Part shown: positions 9,384 to 18,301 of the stretch, in pieces
Layout: every line of letters starts with the position of its first letter
How positions within the stretch are numbered: the first letter of the stretch is position 1
NCBI RefSeq assembly: GCF_000478275.1
Contig: NZ_ASJB01000043.1
Coordinates: 186,001-250,000, forward strand
Reading direction: 5' to 3'
DNA: 64,000 nucleotides
Origin: Amycolatopsis orientalis DSM 40040 = KCTC 9412
Lineage (GTDB): Bacteria; Actinomycetota; Actinomycetes; Mycobacteriales; Pseudonocardiaceae
Made by a program: the position numbers and the translations under genes
Notes under the pieces: model-generated
What the model was told of the DNA's origin: nothing
The model's input: the letters and a program-made list of their open reading frames with translations, nothing else
The model's database searches: none

Positions 9384-10268
9384 TTACGTGATGTCCTTCT
9401 TCTGGTTCACGGCCCATCCGGCGAGGAAGAAGATCATCGTCCAGCCGAAGAAGATGAGCGCGGACGCCCACCACGAGAACGCGCCGGGGGCGCCCGCCGC
9501 GTACTGCAGCGCCCACGCCGTCTCGTCCTGCAGACCCGGCACCTTGACGCCGGCGGCGCCGAAGGCTTCCGCACCGATGGCGCCCACGATGCCGTTGACC
9601 GTGCCGTTCGGCAGCACCCCGCCGAGCCACGTGATGTCCCACGCGCCGAACGAGACGAACACCAGGACGTTCTCGACGACGAGCATCCAGATCGTCAGCG
9701 TGATGATGCTTCCGATCACACTGCGCCACACGGCGCCGACACCGATGCCGAACAGGGTCGCCAGGATCGTCGCGAGCACGCCCGCGCCGAGCACGCCCAG
9801 CCACTGGCCCGCGGTCGGGAGGCGCTCGCTGTCGACCGTGATCACGGTCCCGAGGCTCGCCGCGGCCACGATGATGACGCCGTAGATCGCGCCCCAGGCC
9901 ACGTAGGTGATCATCTTCGCGCTCAGCGCCGAAACCCGGTTCGGGGCGGTGAGGAACGTCGTGGTGATCGTCTTCTTCGTGTACTCACCGGCGAGCGCGA
10001 AGACCCCGAAGATGATCGGGATCATCGTGCCGATGTTGATGCCGTGCCCGAGCGCGAGCAGCCCGACCGGCAGTTCGCCGGTCGAGATCCCGAGCGCTTC
10101 GGTCAGCTCACGGGTGTCGGAGCGGCCGAGGAAGTCGCTGAAGTCGTTGGTGACCATGCCCCAGAACAGGGCGAACGCGAACGCGAAGACCACCGCGGGG
10201 ATCATCAGCGCCCACCACGCCTTGAGCGTGAGCGTCTTGCGGAACTCCGCCTTGATCAGGTTGCCCAT
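9384..10268 (-). CDS. ABC-2 type transporter permease
   Basis: A 294-residue integral membrane protein starting MGNLIKAEFRKTLTLKAWW, the typical amphipathic start of ABC-2/YhaP-like permeases. Six hydrophobic segments are seen, at about residues 17-40, 65-95, 110-135, 155-180, 185-215 and 255-285. The ATG overlaps the stop codon of the upstream ATPase gene by one base (TGATG), so the pair is translationally coupled and forms one exporter. It ends just before the long palindrome at 9313-9367. Substrate unknown; such actinomycete pairs often export drugs, lipids or peptides. Confidence 0.88.
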   Translation of the reverse strand: MGNLIKAEFRKTLTLKAWWALMIPAVVFAFAFALFWGMVTNDFSDFLGRSDTRELTEALGISTGELPVGLLALGHGINIGTMIPIIFGVFALAGEYTKKTITTTFLTAPNRVSALSAKMITYVAWGAIYGVIIVAAASLGTVITVDSERLPTAGQWLGVLGAGVLATILATLFGIGVGAVWRSVIGSIITLTIWMLVVENVLVFVSFGAWDITWLGGVLPNGTVNGIVGAIGAEAFGAAGVKVPGLQDETAWALQYAAGAPGAFSWWASALIFFGWTMIFFLAGWAVNQKKDIT

Positions 10269-11464
10269 CAGCCCTGGCCTCCCCAGCCCTCGTTCTGACC
10301 CTGCTGCTGCGCCTGCTGAGGGGGCGCCTGCTGGTACTGCTGTTGCTGGGGCTGCTGGCCCTGCTGGAACTGCTGCTGTTGCTGCTGCGGCGGCGCGAAC
10401 CCCGGCGGCGGCGTGTTCGGCGGCGCGAACCCGGGCGGCGGGGTGTTCTGCGGGGCATAACCCGGCGGCGGACCCTGGTAACCGGGCGGCGGGCCCTGGT
10501 AACCCGGGGGCGGACCCTGGTAGCCCGGCGGCGGGCCCTGCATGCCGGGCTGAGGCGCGGCGTACTGCCCTTGGGTCAGCTGGAAGAACATCCGCTCCAG
10601 ATCCGCGGTCTCCTCCTGCATGCCGTAGACGGCGATGCTCGCCTTGGCGGAGATGTCACCGATCTGCTGCACCGTCGCACCGGACACCGCGACGCGCCCG
10701 TCCGGCATCGGCGAGACCTGCGTGATGCCCGCTTCCTGCATCGCCGCGACCAGCCCGCTCGCGTCGGCGGACTGCACCAGCACGCGGGACTGGTTGCTCT
10801 TGCGCAACTGGTCCAGCGAGCCGTTGTAGCGCGTCATGCCCTGGCTGATGATCACGACCTGGTCGATCGTCTGCTCCACCTCGTTCAGCAGGTGGCTCGA
10901 GACCAGCACCGTGCGCCCTTCACGCGCGTAGGCGCGAAGGAAGTTCCGAAGCCACAGGATGCCTTCGGGGTCGAGACCGTTCGTGGGCTCGTCCAGCACC
11001 AGCACCTGCGGATTCCCCAGCAACGCCGTCGCCAGCGCCAGCCGCTGCCGCATACCGAGCGAGAACCCGCCCGCCTTGCGGTCCGCCGCCGACGACAGGC
11101 CGACCAGGCCGAGGACCTCGTCCACCCGCTGATCCGGCATCCCGATCGCCGCGGAGTACACGCGCAGGTGATTCCGCGCGGTGCGTCCAGGGTGGAAGCC
11201 CTCGTTCTCCAGCACCGAGCCGACGACCCTCGCCGGATTACCCAGCTGGTCGTGCGGGCGCCCGTTGATGGTCGCCGTGCCGTTCGTGGGCGTCACCAGC
11301 CCGAGCAGCATCCGGAGCGTCGTGGTCTTCCCGGCCCCGTTGGGCCCCAGGAAGCCGGTCACCGAACCAGGCTCCACGGTGAAGCTCAGATTCTGGACCG
11401 CGTTGACCGCACCGAACTGCTTGCTCAGATTCTGCACCGCGATGCGGCCACTGCCGTCGTGCAT
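10268..11464 (-). CDS. ABC transporter ATPase with Pro/Gln-rich C-terminal tail
   Basis: 398 residues from the ATG at 11464; the upstream extension is unlikely to be translated. Residues 1-215 are a drug/bacitracin-type ATPase: GPNGAGKTT Walker A, LGMRQRLALATALL signature region, and VLVLDEPTNGLDPEG Walker B with the catalytic Glu. About 85 residues of the usual C-terminal accessory region follow. The last 90 residues are low complexity: repeats of PPGYQGP, PPGFAPP, then long Gln runs. This tail is not normal for the family and is probably disordered. It is coupled to the permease at 9384-10268. Confidence is high for the ATPase and low for any tail function. Confidence 0.92.
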   Translation of the reverse strand: MHDGSGRIAVQNLSKQFGAVNAVQNLSFTVEPGSVTGFLGPNGAGKTTTLRMLLGLVTPTNGTATINGRPHDQLGNPARVVGSVLENEGFHPGRTARNHLRVYSAAIGMPDQRVDEVLGLVGLSSAADRKAGGFSLGMRQRLALATALLGNPQVLVLDEPTNGLDPEGILWLRNFLRAYAREGRTVLVSSHLLNEVEQTIDQVVIISQGMTRYNGSLDQLRKSNQSRVLVQSADASGLVAAMQEAGITQVSPMPDGRVAVSGATVQQIGDISAKASIAVYGMQEETADLERMFFQLTQGQYAAPQPGMQGPPPGYQGPPPGYQGPPPGYQGPPPGYAPQNTPPPGFAPPNTPPPGFAPPQQQQQQFQQGQQPQQQQYQQAPPQQAQQQGQNEGWGGQG

Positions 11465-11753
11465 ACCGTCCCCTTTTGTTGACGAAGGCCGATCACGCGA
11501 CATCCTGCCGTACGCGGTGAGTCCGCACCCGCGGAAGGGGTCAATCCGCCGAAAGCGACCTTCATCACGTTCGATGCGGTGACGACTCCGTCCCCCAGCG
11601 CAGCCGCCGCTGGGCCGAACGGCCGCTGACTACCGGTTTTAGGTCGAAGAGCGCGGAAGTTCACCGACTGACGCGGCAGTCTGTGAAGAAATAATTCGAA
11701 CGACATGGCAACCCCATGCAGCGCGACGGCGACTTATTACCTACGATGTAGGA

Positions 11754-11798
11754 GGCGGCCCGCTCCCAGTGACCCCCAGGCTGGTTGAGCGGGCCGCC
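11754..11798. terminator. GC-rich hairpin
   Basis: Arms GGCGGCCCGCTC (11754-11765) and GAGCGGGCCGCC (11787-11798) are perfect. An inner CCAG/CTGG pair can extend the stem. No adjacent gene ends here, so it may mark the end of an unrecognised small transcript. Confidence 0.45.
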
Positions 11799-12064
11799 CT
11801 CAGCCCCTGTGCCCCACCTTGGTTGACGCTGGCGCGTCTGCCCCGAGGTGGGGCTTCGTCGTATCTCCCGGGGGCCGAGCCCCCGGAGCCCCGACGGTGC
11901 GTCCGCCTGCGGTCTCGAGTGGGTTGGCTTCGGGCGCAGGGGGCCCTTGCCGGTCGGAAGTGGGTGGCGTCGGGCGCAGAGCGCCCTGGCCCAGTGAGTG
12001 GTGGGACCGGAGTGCGTGTAGGTCTCGTGGGCCAGGAGTGCGGGTAGGTCTTGTGGGTGCTGGG

Positions 12065-12110
12065 CTCGTGAGTGGTAATGACGGTTCTAACCGTCATTAC
12101 CACTCACGAG
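12065..12110. repeat. GTGAGTGGTAATGACGG palindrome, copy 1
   Basis: 22-bp perfect arms around a CT centre (12087-12088). Further copies lie at 19408-19453 and 34231-34280, and a variant at 30071-30118. It is downstream of ald on the minus strand, 71 bp past the stop, and probably works as a terminator. Confidence 0.7.
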
Positions 12111-12118
12111 AAAAGGAG

Positions 12119-12155
12119 CGAGGGACCTTTGCACTGGGGTGGCAAAGGCCCCTCG
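12119..12155. terminator. Terminator hairpin after ald
   Basis: 14-bp arms (12119-12132 and 12142-12155) with one mismatch and a 9-nt loop. It starts 26 bp past the ald stop codon. Confidence 0.6.
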
Positions 12156-12180
12156 CGTGGGAGTGTGGCTTCGGTGGGGA

Positions 12181-13296
12181 TCAGGCCAGGACGGTGGCCA
12201 GGTCCGTGGCGGGCAGATCGTGCGCGGCCGCGACCGGGGCGTTGGTCAGGGCGCCCGCGTGCGTGTTGAGGCCCTTCGCCAGCGAAGCGTCGGCTTGCAG
12301 CGCCTTCTGCCAGCCGTGCTCCGCCAGCTGGACGGCGTACGGCAGCGTCACGTTGGTCAGCCCGTAGGTCGACGTACGCGGGACAGCGCCCGGCATGTTC
12401 GCGACGCAGTAGAACACCGACTCGTGGACCTTGTAGGTCGGCTCGTCGTGCGTGGTCGGCCGCGAGTCGGCGAAACAGCCGCCCTGGTCGATCGCGATGT
12501 CCACCAGCACGCTGCCGGGACGCATCCGCGAAACGAGCTCGTTCGAGACGAGCTTCGGCGCCTTCGCGCCCGGCACGAGCACCGCGCCGATGACCATGTC
12601 GGCCTCGAGGACGGCCTGCTCGACCGACAGCGCGTTCGAGGTCACCGTGCGGATGCGGCCGCCGAAGTCGTTGTCGATCTGGCGGAGACGGTCGACGTTG
12701 GTGTCGAGGATCTCGACATCCGAGCCGAGGCCGAGCGCGACCCGCGCCGCGTTGAGGCCGGCGACACCGCCGCCGATCACGACCACGCGCGCCGGGTGGA
12801 CACCCGGGATGCCACCGGGCAGCACACCACGGCCACCGCTCGGCTTCATCAGGGAGAACGCGCCCACCTGCGGCGCCAGCCGCCCGGCGACCTCCGACAT
12901 CGGCGCGAGCAGCGGCAGCGCGCGGTTCGGGGTCTGCACCGTCTCGTACGCGATCGCGGTGGTGCCCGCGGCCAGCAGCGCGTCGGTCAGCGGCCGGTCG
13001 GCGGCGATGTGCAGGTAGGTGAACAGCACCTGGTCGCCGCGCAGCCGCGGGTACTCCTCGGCGATCGGCTCCTTGACCTTGAGCACGAGTTCGCCCTCGG
13101 ACCAGGTCTCCTCCGCCGTGGCGAGGACCTTCGCGCCCGCGGCGACGTACTCCTCGTCGGTGATGGACGATCCGAGGCCGGCGCCGGTCTCGACGAAGAC
13201 GTCGTGGCCGCGCCCGGTCAGTTCGTGCACGCCCGCCGGGGTGAGCGCCACCCGGTATTCGTGCCTCTTGATTTCACGGGGGACGGCGATACGCAC
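12181..13296 (-). CDS. ald: Alanine dehydrogenase
   Basis: 371 residues, the usual length for this enzyme. The start is the GTG at 13296, preceded by AGGAGG at a 6-nt spacing; a longer upstream frame is non-coding. The N-terminus (RIAVPREIKRHEYRVALTPAGV) carries the conserved substrate-binding Arg and Lys. The NAD-binding Rossmann motif is VVIGGGVAGLNAA, and the substrate loop contains YLHIAAD. It reversibly deaminates L-alanine to pyruvate and ammonia using NAD, feeding carbon and nitrogen metabolism in the cytoplasm. It is monocistronic, divergent from the quinone-reductase operon, and followed by two hairpins. Confidence 0.96.
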   Translation of the reverse strand: MRIAVPREIKRHEYRVALTPAGVHELTGRGHDVFVETGAGLGSSITDEEYVAAGAKVLATAEETWSEGELVLKVKEPIAEEYPRLRGDQVLFTYLHIAADRPLTDALLAAGTTAIAYETVQTPNRALPLLAPMSEVAGRLAPQVGAFSLMKPSGGRGVLPGGIPGVHPARVVVIGGGVAGLNAARVALGLGSDVEILDTNVDRLRQIDNDFGGRIRTVTSNALSVEQAVLEADMVIGAVLVPGAKAPKLVSNELVSRMRPGSVLVDIAIDQGGCFADSRPTTHDEPTYKVHESVFYCVANMPGAVPRTSTYGLTNVTLPYAVQLAEHGWQKALQADASLAKGLNTHAGALTNAPVAAAHDLPATDLATVLA

Positions 13297-13420
13297 TGGA
13301 TGCCTCCTGCGGCGGTTAACTAGAAGGTGCTGCCACTCACGGTGATGCACCCGGACGGCGGTGTCATCGTGTGCGGACGACAATCTGAAGAACCGATCGT
13401 GGTTCTCCCGGCACAGGCGC

Positions 13421-13451
13421 TTGACCTCCAGTCAGCTGGAGCTTGCACCTT
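13421..13451 (+). promoter_or_regulatory. MerR/SoxR-like operator within a promoter
   Basis: TTGACC (-35, 13421-13426) overlaps the dyad CTCCAG-TCAG-CTGGAG (13426-13441). This is the placement used by MerR-family activators, with a stretched spacer of about 19 bp to a weak -10 near 13446-13451. Transcription would then begin at or next to the ATG at 13459, giving a leaderless message. SoxR is the best guess, because actinomycete SoxR targets include quinone/zinc-type oxidoreductases. Confidence 0.55.
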
Positions 13452-13458
13452 GGGTCAC

Positions 13459-14400
13459 ATGAGAGCCGTGTGGTTGAAAGAGTTCGGCGGGCCCGAAGTA
13501 CTCGTCGCGGGCGAGGCCCCCGATCCGGTGCCCGCAGCGGGCCAGGTGCTGATCGAGGTGGCTTACGCCAACATCACGTTCGTCGAGACGCAGTTCCGGG
13601 CGGGTGGCGGCGGGCCGTTCCGCGCCGAGTTGCCGATGATCCCGGGCAACGGCGTCGGCGGCGTGATCAGCTCCGTCGGCGAGGGGACCGACCTCGCGCT
13701 GGTCGGCAAACGCGTCGTGACGTCGACCGGAGGCTCCGGGGGGTACGCACAGCGCGTCGCCGTCGCGGCCGAGTCCGTCTTCGAGGTTCCGGACGGCCTG
13801 GCACTGGACGCGGCGGTGGCGATCCTCGCCGACGGCCGCACGGCGACGGCGCTCGTGACCGCCGCGCGGATCCGGCCAGGGGAGCGTGTGCTGGTCGAGG
13901 CCGCGGCCGGGGGTGTCGGCGGGCTCGTCGTCCAGCTCGCCAAGGCGGCGGGGGCGGAGGTCGTCGGCGCGGCGGGCGGTCCGGCGAAGGTCGAGCACGT
14001 CCGTGAGCGCGGAGCCGATCTGGCGATCGACTACCGGGAGCCGGACTGGGCGGCGAAGGCGGGCGAGGTCGATGTCGTGTTCGACGGGGTCGGGGGTGAG
14101 GTCGGGACGGCGTCGTTCGGGTTGCTGAAGCCCGGCGGGCGGATGTTGATCTACGGACTGTCCAGCGGAGCGTGGACCGAGGTGTCCGAAGAGGACGCCG
14201 CCGCGCGCGGTGTCACCGTGATCCGGGGGCTCGGCGGGCCGTCGGAGATGCGGGCCTTCACCGAGTCCGCCCTTGCCGAAGCCGCCGCGGGACGGCTGGA
14301 ACCCGTGATCGGCCAACGGTTCCCGCTCGAACGGGCGGCGGACGCGCAGGCGGCGATGCAGTCGCGGGGCACGGTCGGCAAGACGTTGCTCGAGATCTGA
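13459..14400 (+). CDS. Zinc-less MDR-family NADPH:quinone reductase-like oxidoreductase
   Basis: 313 residues from the ATG at 13459 (MRAVWLKEFGGPEVLV). This is the typical opening of quinone oxidoreductases of the medium-chain dehydrogenase superfamily. The N-terminal GroES-like domain lacks the catalytic zinc Cys/His set. The Rossmann domain has VLVEAAAGGVGGLVVQLAKAAG, whose AAGGVG motif binds NADPH. It probably reduces quinones or enals, a detoxification role that fits the MerR/SoxR-like box just upstream. The stop overlaps the next ATG (TGATG), so it is coupled to the PPOX protein. Confidence 0.9.
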   Translation: MRAVWLKEFGGPEVLVAGEAPDPVPAAGQVLIEVAYANITFVETQFRAGGGGPFRAELPMIPGNGVGGVISSVGEGTDLALVGKRVVTSTGGSGGYAQRVAVAAESVFEVPDGLALDAAVAILADGRTATALVTAARIRPGERVLVEAAAGGVGGLVVQLAKAAGAEVVGAAGGPAKVEHVRERGADLAIDYREPDWAAKAGEVDVVFDGVGGEVGTASFGLLKPGGRMLIYGLSSGAWTEVSEEDAAARGVTVIRGLGGPSEMRAFTESALAEAAAGRLEPVIGQRFPLERAADAQAAMQSRGTVGKTLLEI

Positions 14401-14819
14401 TGTTCGACGTCGACGAATTCCTCGCCGGTCCGCTGACGGCGAGGGTCGCCACGGCCGGGCCGACGGTGCGCCCGACCTGGTATCTCTGGGAGGACCGGGC
14501 GTTCTGGATCCTCACCGGACCCTGGGCGCGGCTGGCCGGTCTTGTCCGCGAGTCGCCGTCGATCGCGCTCACGGTCGACGTCTGTGACGTCGGAACCGGC
14601 CTGGTGAGGCAGGTGCTCGCGCGAGGCGAAGCGGAGGTGCTGCCGTTCGACGTCCCCCGTGGACAGCGGCTGCTCAGCCGGTATCTCGGGCCGGACGAGG
14701 GCAAATGGGATGCGCGTTTCCGTTCCTACCTGCACGATGATCCTGAGGTGAAAGGGACCGTCTGGATCCGGATGGTGCCGAAGCGATTCGTCGCCGACGA
14801 CCTCGGTTATCGGGTTTGA
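14400..14819 (+). CDS. Pyridoxamine 5'-phosphate oxidase-family (split-barrel flavin) protein
   Basis: 139 residues. The ATG at 14400 overlaps the stop codon of the quinone reductase by one base. The sequence fits the small FMN/F420 split-barrel fold: LTARVATAGPTVRPTWYLWEDRAFWILTG at the start (residues 10-40), then VDVCDVGTGLVRQVLARGEAEV, then KGTVWIRMVPKRF at the end. This layout is common in actinomycete PPOX-class proteins that use F420 or flavin. The cofactor and substrate cannot be decided here. Translational coupling suggests it works with the upstream reductase, perhaps in redox stress. Confidence 0.8.
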   Translation: MFDVDEFLAGPLTARVATAGPTVRPTWYLWEDRAFWILTGPWARLAGLVRESPSIALTVDVCDVGTGLVRQVLARGEAEVLPFDVPRGQRLLSRYLGPDEGKWDARFRSYLHDDPEVKGTVWIRMVPKRFVADDLGYRV

Positions 14820-14936
14820 CGTACGGCTGCGTTCGCTGGGGGTGGACGCGGCCGTGCAACCTGCGGATCGGTAAATGCAGCACGATCGAGTCAAGATGTT
14901 GATCTTACTGGCCGGTAAGCTGCCATTCTGTTGCGC

Positions 14937-15164
14937 ATGACAAATCAGGACTGGCGGCGGGAGCGGCGTGTCCGCACCGTCGACACCGAAGGCAATCCGG
15001 CCGATGTCATCGTTGGCCTGGTCGAAACTCCGGGGCACGGCTACGAAGCCGCGCTCCGGGTCGACGGCGGACCCGGTGTGCTTTTGCCGCTTTACCCCGG
15101 TGCGGATCTGCTCGCCGCGGTACGTCAGACCATCGAGGACGGATATCGCGCCAGCGCGCACTAG
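14937..15164 (+). CDS. Small hypothetical protein
   Basis: 75 residues from the ATG at 14937 (MTNQDWRRERRVRTVD); a TTG six bases upstream is the alternative. The core DVIVGLVETPGHGYEAALRVDGGPGVLLPLYPG reads as a short beta-rich domain, and the end AAVRQTIEDGYRAS as a helix. No family is recognised. There is no clear ribosome site. The AT-richer stretch CCATTCTG ending 7 bp before the ATG might serve as a -10 and allow leaderless expression. The gene lies between the PPOX gene and a hairpin and converges on the PucR gene. Confidence 0.55.
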   Translation: MTNQDWRRERRVRTVDTEGNPADVIVGLVETPGHGYEAALRVDGGPGVLLPLYPGADLLAAVRQTIEDGYRASAH

Positions 15165-15173
15165 CCGCCGGAT

Positions 15174-15226
15174 GTCAGGAAAGGGTCTTTCACGACGATA
15201 TAAGTCCTGAAAGACCCTTTCCTGAC
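15174..15226. terminator. Bidirectional hairpin terminator
   Basis: Perfect 19-bp arms (15174-15192 and 15208-15226, GTCAGGAAAGGGTCTTTCA type) with a 15-nt loop, between two convergent genes. Confidence 0.7.
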
Positions 15227-15285
15227 GTCTGCACACGATTTTGTCGAACTACAAAGTGTTCGTTATCGCGCAGTTTGTAGTGGAA

Positions 15286-16839
15286 TCAACTCCACCGCAG
15301 GGAAACGAGCTGAGTGATCAACGCCAGCCGGACGTCGGGATCGTCGAGATCCAGCGGGACGAGGTCGAGCAGCCGTCGCATGCGGTACCGCAGGGTGTTG
15401 GGATGGATCCGGAGTTCCTTCGCGGCCGCGCGCGGGTCGCCGGGGTAGCGGAGCCATTGGTAGAGCGTGTCGACGTAGCCGCTCTCGTGGGCTTCGTCGT
15501 GTGCGCGCAGCAGACCGAGCGGACCGAGTTCGGCGACCTTCGCCGTACTCGCCGCCGTCGCCCCGCGATGCAGCGAAAGGGCCGTCCACGCCTCGTCGAA
15601 GGCGACGACGCGGCCGGGGACGAGCTTGGCGCGGAGCAGGCCCAACGCCTCGTCGGCCTGCGCGCGCGACGTCGCGAGGTCGCCGATCTCGCAGGCCGAG
15701 CCCGCGGCCGCCCGCGGTGTCCCGCCCCTCCTCGACGACGGCAGGGCTTCGAGCGCGGCCCGGAGTTCGCCCCAGCCGTCGCCGTCCGGGACGACGGCGT
15801 AGAGGACGCCGCCGAGTTCGGTGGCCACCGGCCGCCTGCCGACGCCCTGCGAAATCCGTTCGAGGAGGGCGAGCCGCAGCCCTTCGTCGTCGCGGCCGTC
15901 ACCGCCGGAGACCTCGATGACGACGACGCGGTGCGGCTCCTCGGAGAGGTCGAGTTCGGCGATCGCCTTGCGCGGGCTGGCCTTCCCTTCGAGCACCGCA
16001 CGCAGGAGTTCGGCCGAGACCCGGCGTTGCGAATCGGTGTGCGCGCGGCGGCGCAGCAGGTGCAGCGCGACGACGGGGGCCGCGTCGGCGAAGGCGGCCG
16101 CGCGTTCGTCGGAGACCGGGCCCGCGACGACCGCCCACATCGAGCCCAGCAGTTCCCCGCCCATCCGGATCGGCACGATGAGCCGCGGCAGCGTGCCGTC
16201 GCGCTGCGCGGGCACGAAGATCGTTTGCCGCCCACGGGAAAGTTCGCGGAACACCCCTCGCGAGCGGAACCGCGCGAGTACGTCGTCGGGGATGCGGCGG
16301 CCCATGATCGTGGACACGCGCGCCGAGTCGGTCAGATCCTGCCGGGCCGAGTAGGCGAGGACCCGTGAGTTGGTGTCCTCGATGGTGACGGGCGCGTCGA
16401 CGACGGAAGCGACCGCGTCGGCGAGCCGGAAGAGATCGCCCGAACCGGGGCCGCCGCCGTCCTCCAGTGCGTCGGACTCGTCGGCGAGCGCGTCGAGGAC
16501 GGTCCTGAGCAGCCAGACGAGCTGAGCCCACGAAGCCGCCGAGCGGACTTCGATCAACGCGATGTCCGCCGCCTTCGCCGCCCGTTTCACTGACGGTTTC
16601 GCCGCGAGCGGAGGTTTCAGCAGCACCGCGGCAGCGCCTTTCGACGCGCTGAGCTTGACGAGTTCCGCCGCGTCCGGGGTCTCCGTGATCGCGACGCCGA
16701 GGACGAGGTCGCCCGCGGCGAGCGTGTTGCCGGGTTCGGCGATGACGACGTCGCCGACGGCGGGGGACTCTTCGGGCACCTGGAGGGCGTGCAGCAGGGT
16801 CGGACCCACTCGATCGACCACGCTCCGCACGGAAACCAT
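15286..16839 (-). CDS. PucR-family transcriptional regulator
   Basis: 517 residues from the ATG at 16839 (MVSVRSVVDRVGPTLLHALQ). The N-terminal 140 residues form the PucR purine-catabolism-like sensory domain (VIAEPGNTLAAGDLVLGVAI). The middle is a GAF-like/CdaR region (VEDTNSRVLAYSARQD). The C-terminus is the PucR-type helix-turn-helix, AAKELRIHPNTLRYRMRRLL. Such regulators act as ligand-responsive activators or repressors of purine, amino-acid or metabolite catabolism. The gene is divergent from metY with about 160 bp between starts, so it may or may not act on that operon. The ligand is unknown. Confidence 0.9.
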   Translation of the reverse strand: MVSVRSVVDRVGPTLLHALQVPEESPAVGDVVIAEPGNTLAAGDLVLGVAITETPDAAELVKLSASKGAAAVLLKPPLAAKPSVKRAAKAADIALIEVRSAASWAQLVWLLRTVLDALADESDALEDGGGPGSGDLFRLADAVASVVDAPVTIEDTNSRVLAYSARQDLTDSARVSTIMGRRIPDDVLARFRSRGVFRELSRGRQTIFVPAQRDGTLPRLIVPIRMGGELLGSMWAVVAGPVSDERAAAFADAAPVVALHLLRRRAHTDSQRRVSAELLRAVLEGKASPRKAIAELDLSEEPHRVVVIEVSGGDGRDDEGLRLALLERISQGVGRRPVATELGGVLYAVVPDGDGWGELRAALEALPSSRRGGTPRAAAGSACEIGDLATSRAQADEALGLLRAKLVPGRVVAFDEAWTALSLHRGATAASTAKVAELGPLGLLRAHDEAHESGYVDTLYQWLRYPGDPRAAAKELRIHPNTLRYRMRRLLDLVPLDLDDPDVRLALITQLVSLRWS

Positions 16840-16999
16840 GGGGCGATTGTCCAGCAGGTGGGACCGCCGCACACCTCAGACCTCGCTATCCGCTCTTCAG
16901 GAACGGAATCCCACCTCCTGAGAGTGCTTGGGTGCTCCGTCCGGCGGAGCTAGCTTCGGTCACAACAGCCGAAACCCTTGAGCCGCTAGGAGAATCGCG

Positions 17000-18301
17000 A
17001 TGAGCGCGGACGGATGGTCGTTCGAGACCAAGCAGATCCACGCGGGCGCGGCGCCGGACACCGCCACCGGCGCGCGGGCCACCCCGATCTACCAGACCAC
17101 CTCGTACGTGTTCCGCGATACCCAGCACGGTGCCGACCTGTTCAGCCTCGCCGAGCCGGGCAACATCTACACCCGGATCAACAACCCCACGCAGGACGTC
17201 CTCGAGCAGCGCGTCGCCGCACTCGAAGGCGGTGTCGCGGCGCTGGCGTTCGCCTCCGGGTCCGCGGCGACGACGGCGGCCATCCTCAACCTCGCGAACG
17301 CGGGTGACCACTTCGTCTCCAGCCCGTCGCTCTACGGCGGTACCTACAATCTCTTCCACTACACGCTGCCGAAACTCGGCATCGAGGTCTCGTTCGTCGA
17401 GGACCAGGACGACATCGAGCAGTGGAAGGCCGCCGTCCGGCCCAACACCAAGCTGTTCTTCGCCGAGACGCTGGCCAACCCGGGCAGCAACGTCCTCGAC
17501 ATCCGCGCGGTCGCCGACGCCGCGCATGAGTCCGGCGTCCCGCTGGTGGTGGACAACACCGTGCCGACGCCGTATCTCGTCCGCCCGATCGAGCACGGCG
17601 CCGACATCGTGGTCCACTCGGCGACCAAGTACCTCGGCGGCCACGGCACCACGGTCGCCGGCGTGCTGGTCGACGGCGGGACCTTCGACTTCGGCAAGGA
17701 TCCCGCGCGTTTCCCCGGTTTCACCGAGGCCGATCCGAGCTATCACGGCCTCAAGTACTGGGAGGCGCTCGGACCCGGCGCGTACGCGGCCAAGGCCAGG
17801 GTGCAGATCCTGCGTGACACCGGCGCCGCGATCGCGCCGCTGAACAGTTTCCTGATCCTGCAAGGGATCGAGACGCTGTCGCTGCGGCTGGAGCGGCACG
17901 TGTCCAACGCGCAGGCGCTGGCCGAATGGCTGGAGCAGCGCGACGAGGTCGAGAAGGTGTACTACGCCGGACTGCCGTCGAGCCCGTATCACGAGGCGGC
18001 GAAGAAGTACCTGCCGAAGGGGGCGGGCGCTGTCCTGTCCTTCGACCTGCGCGGCGGTGCCGACGCCGGACGGGCCTTTGTGGACGGTACGGAACTGCAC
18101 AGTCAGCTGGTCAACATCGGCGATGTCCGCAGCCTGATCGTGCACCCGGCCTCGACGACGCACAGCCAGCTCGCCCCGGAGGAGCAGCTGGCGAGCGGGG
18201 TCACGCCCGGGCTCGTGCGGCTCGCCGTCGGACTGGAAGGGATCGAGGACCTCAAGGCCGACCTCGAGGCCGGATTCCGGGCGGCCAAGGCGGCTCTGTG
18301 A
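17000..18301 (+). CDS. metY: O-acetylhomoserine aminocarboxypropyltransferase (O-acetylhomoserine sulfhydrylase)
   Basis: 433 residues, the usual length. The family signature begins [31 protein letters not shown]. The PLP-binding lysine lies in [15 protein letters not shown]. It joins O-acetyl-L-homoserine with sulfide to make homocysteine, the direct sulfhydrylation route to methionine. The ATG at 17000 follows CTAGGAGAATCGCG. Its stop codon overlaps the metX GTG (GTGA), so the two are coupled. The leader has a GCTCCG/CGGAGC hairpin near 16935-16950, but I could not match it to a known SAM riboswitch. Confidence 0.95.
   Translation: MSADGWSFETKQIHAGAAPDTATGARATPIYQTTSYVFRDTQHGADLFSLAEPGNIYTRINNPTQDVLEQRVAALEGGVAALAFASGSAATTAAILNLANAGDHFVSSPSLYGGTYNLFHYTLPKLGIEVSFVEDQDDIEQWKAAVRPNTKLFFAETLANPGSNVLDIRAVADAAHESGVPLVVDNTVPTPYLVRPIEHGADIVVHSATKYLGGHGTTVAGVLVDGGTFDFGKDPARFPGFTEADPSYHGLKYWEALGPGAYAAKARVQILRDTGAAIAPLNSFLILQGIETLSLRLERHVSNAQALAEWLEQRDEVEKVYYAGLPSSPYHEAAKKYLPKGAGAVLSFDLRGGADAGRAFVDGTELHSQLVNIGDVRSLIVHPASTTHSQLAPEEQLASGVTPGLVRLAVGLEGIEDLKADLEAGFRAAKAAL

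Larger units (their letters stand above)
11465..12180. other. Long intergenic region with several hairpins
   Basis: 716 bp between the ABC ATPase start and the end of ald. It holds three inverted repeats (11754-11798, 12065-12110, 12119-12155). Open frames here are short, low in recognisable content, and partly run through the hairpins; I do not accept any as a gene. The ABC promoter should lie in 11465-11650. No tRNA or known riboswitch was recognised. Confidence 0.5.

Noticed and set aside
11769..12047. Small open frames in the 11465-12180 gap
   Set aside because: They lack ribosome sites, have Gly/Arg/Pro-rich composition, and run through hairpins; no homologous pattern was recognised.
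16880..16999. Possible SAM riboswitch in the metY leader
   Set aside because: A short GCTCCG/CGGAGC hairpin exists, but the conserved core of SAM-I, SAM-II or SAM-IV elements was not found.
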